Assembly (NCBI GenBank): GCA_033763635.1
Contig: JANRKG010000389.1
Span: 1-33,150, forward strand
Direction of reading: 5' to 3'
DNA length: 33,150 bases
DNA from: JANRKG01 sp033763635
Lineage (GTDB): Bacteria; Cyanobacteriota; Cyanobacteriia; GCF-001939115
Shown here: positions 31,626 through 33,150 of the stretch, in pieces
How the letters are laid out: every line of letters starts with the position of its first letter
Numbering within the stretch: position 1 is the stretch's first letter
The notes under the pieces: generated by a model
The model's input: the letters and a program-made list of their open reading frames with translations, nothing else
Database searches by the model: none
Told to the model about the DNA's origin: nothing
Translations under genes and position numbers: made by a program

Positions 31626-33150
31626 ATGTCCCCTGTCGAACTGTTGCAATCCACCGCAAACTCCGCTACCGCCATTCAAGCTAAGTTGGCTTCCCTCCGC
31701 TCTCAGATGACAGCCCATCAGTTAGATGCCTACCTGGTTCTTTCCGGGGATGAGCATTTGAACGAATATGTGCCAGAGGCGAAACAGCGGCGAACCTGGA
31801 TCAGTGGCTTTACAGGTTCAGTAGGAGATGTCCTCATTGGGCTGGAGCAAGCCTGGGTCTTCGTCGATTCCCGCTACTACGAACAGGCAGATTTGCAGAT
31901 GCAGGGAACGGGGATTCAAGTCTCAAAATTGGGACTGGAGGATCACAAAACTCTGGTGGAAACGCTAGAAACCTGGGGGCAGGAAGCGAGCGAGCAACAG
32001 CGGACCCTGCGGTTGGGGTTTGACCCTTTCACCCTCTCCATCGCCCAGTTTCAAGAATTGCGGAAACAGGTCGAACCCAATGGCGTGGCGTTAGTGCCCC
32101 TCCCACAAAATCTGGTGGATCAGGTGCGCGACCATGCTCCCTGGATTGATCAGGAAGTGCGCCCCCCCTATGCCACGTCTTTGGTGTTTCAGGTTCCTGA
32201 TGCCTATACCGGAGAATCAACGGCTAAAAAGCTCGATCGGGTCCGGGAGGCAATGAAGAAATCCAAGATTGATATCCTACCTCTCACCAAATTGGATCAG
32301 ATTGCTTGGTTGTTTAACCTGCGGGGATGGGATGTCTCTTACAATCCCGTTTTCATTGCCTATGGAATTGTCACCCAGGAGCAGGCGTTCTTATTCACTA
32401 ATTTGGAGCGGATTGAGGAAACTCTCCGGCAAACCTTGTCGGCGATCGTTACCTTCTCCCCTTATGAAGCCTACGGTAAAACCTTCCATACCCTGGTACG
32501 CCAACCCCAGGCCGTTCGGGTATTGCTGGACCCTCGCCACACAACAGTTGGCACAAGGCAACTCCTCATTGATGCCCGTAATACTTTGGGGCACAAGCAA
32601 GTTCAATTGGTAGAAGGAACCCATCCCGTTGAGGGATTGAAGGCCCGCAAAAACACGATAGAAATTGCCCAGATGCGGGCTGCCAATTTGAAGGCCAGTC
32701 GTGCCAAAATCCGTACTCTGAAGTGGGTTGATGATCAGGTGGCAGCGGGTGCTTCTCTAAATGAACAGGAGATTGCCCAAACCATTGAGCGCTTCTATCA
32801 GGAGGAAGCCGAATTTCAGGGATTGAGCTTCAACACGATCGCTGCCACTGGAAGCAACAGTTCGATCGTCCATTATGGAACCCCTTCTTCAGAATGCGTC
32901 GTACAGCCCGGTCATCTTGTGTTGTTGGATTCGGGGGCGCAATATCTGGGCGGTACGACAGATGATACCCGTACCCTGATGGTTGGCACTCCTACCCCTC
33001 AACAGATTGAGCGTTATACAGAGGTACTCAAAGCCCATATCAACTGTGCATTACAACGCTTTCCCAAAGGTACGACCGGAAGCCAGTTGGATGGGATTAC
33101 CCGCGCCAATCTTTGGGCGATCGGTCTGGAGTATGGGCATGGCACAGGGC
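31626..33150 (+). CDS. Xaa-Pro aminopeptidase (M24B), 3' end beyond the window
   Basis: The frame is open from ATG 31626 to the window edge (508 codons seen), so the protein is truncated by the window. It begins with a creatinase-type N-terminal domain (RRTWISGFTGSVGD, VFVDSRYYEQAD) and a second, middle domain of similar type, as in the long aminopeptidase P (APP1) form of about 600 aa. The pita-bread catalytic domain has LLDSGAQYLGGTTDDTRT with metal ligands D435 and D446, and the window ends within the HGTG motif. The later Glu ligands lie outside. It removes N-terminal residues followed by proline, using two Mn2+ ions. Confidence 0.92.
   Translation, partial: MSPVELLQSTANSATAIQAKLASLRSQMTAHQLDAYLVLSGDEHLNEYVPEAKQRRTWISGFTGSVGDVLIGLEQAWVFVDSRYYEQADLQMQGTGIQVSKLGLEDHKTLVETLETWGQEASEQQRTLRLGFDPFTLSIAQFQELRKQVEPNGVALVPLPQNLVDQVRDHAPWIDQEVRPPYATSLVFQVPDAYTGESTAKKLDRVREAMKKSKIDILPLTKLDQIAWLFNLRGWDVSYNPVFIAYGIVTQEQAFLFTNLERIEETLRQTLSAIVTFSPYEAYGKTFHTLVRQPQAVRVLLDPRHTTVGTRQLLIDARNTLGHKQVQLVEGTHPVEGLKARKNTIEIAQMRAANLKASRAKIRTLKWVDDQVAAGASLNEQEIAQTIERFYQEEAEFQGLSFNTIAATGSNSSIVHYGTPSSECVVQPGHLVLLDSGAQYLGGTTDDTRTLMVGTPTPQQIERYTEVLKAHINCALQRFPKGTTGSQLDGITRANLWAIGLEYGHGTG

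Overview
The window looks like a cyanobacterial chromosome. It is rich in the octamer GCGATCGC (HIP1) and shorter CGATCG cores. The right half carries genes with cyanobacterial character: short-form hisG, gpmI followed by secG, a cyanobacterial-style proS, DUF2993 and GerMN proteins, and a large multi-GAF histidine kinase. I cannot name the genus. Codon use looks even across the window, and I see no insertion sequences, tRNAs, rRNAs or CRISPR arrays.

Left region (1-15771): a membrane protein of unknown function at the left edge converges, through a strong bidirectional terminator, on a block of 14 minus-strand genes. These run without a large gap from about 14904 down to 1151. In transcription order they are: ABC-2 polysaccharide export permease, its ATPase, an unrecognised 374-aa protein, a GmhB-like HAD phosphatase, a transaldolase-family enzyme, two SDR epimerases/dehydratases, a nucleotidyltransferase-PfkB kinase fusion, a Gfo/Idh/MocA dehydrogenase, a UDP-sugar-dehydrogenase-like protein, a further SDR, a Nudix hydrolase and two DegT aminotransferases. 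Most of the last ten overlap by 4-8 bp or lie within 20 bp. A GmhA-like SIS isomerase is transcribed divergently from the same intergenic region. Together they look like a heptose-nucleotide route: transaldolase supplying or turning over sedoheptulose-7-P, SIS isomerase, kinase, HAD phosphatase, nucleotidyltransferase. This would be followed by oxidation, epimerisation and amination of the sugar and ABC export of a glycan. Several enzymes depart from their families: the kinase/nucleotidyltransferase domains are in the order opposite to HldE, the UGD-like protein lacks the catalytic Cys, and one SDR has His at both the Tyr and Lys catalytic positions.

Middle region (15804-25784): an OmpR-type response regulator (minus strand), then plus-strand housekeeping genes: hisG, an ABC exporter, an ABC-F ATPase, gpmI, secG, a membrane-anchored matrixin-like metalloprotease and proS.

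Right region (25899-33150): a MarR regulator, a DUF2993 lipid-binding-like protein and a GerMN lipoprotein-like protein (plus strand), an ArsR-type regulator (minus strand), then a 550-bp gene-free stretch with a perfect 19-bp inverted repeat and four 13-bp tandem repeats. A three-GAF histidine kinase and an Xaa-Pro aminopeptidase gene that runs off the right edge follow.
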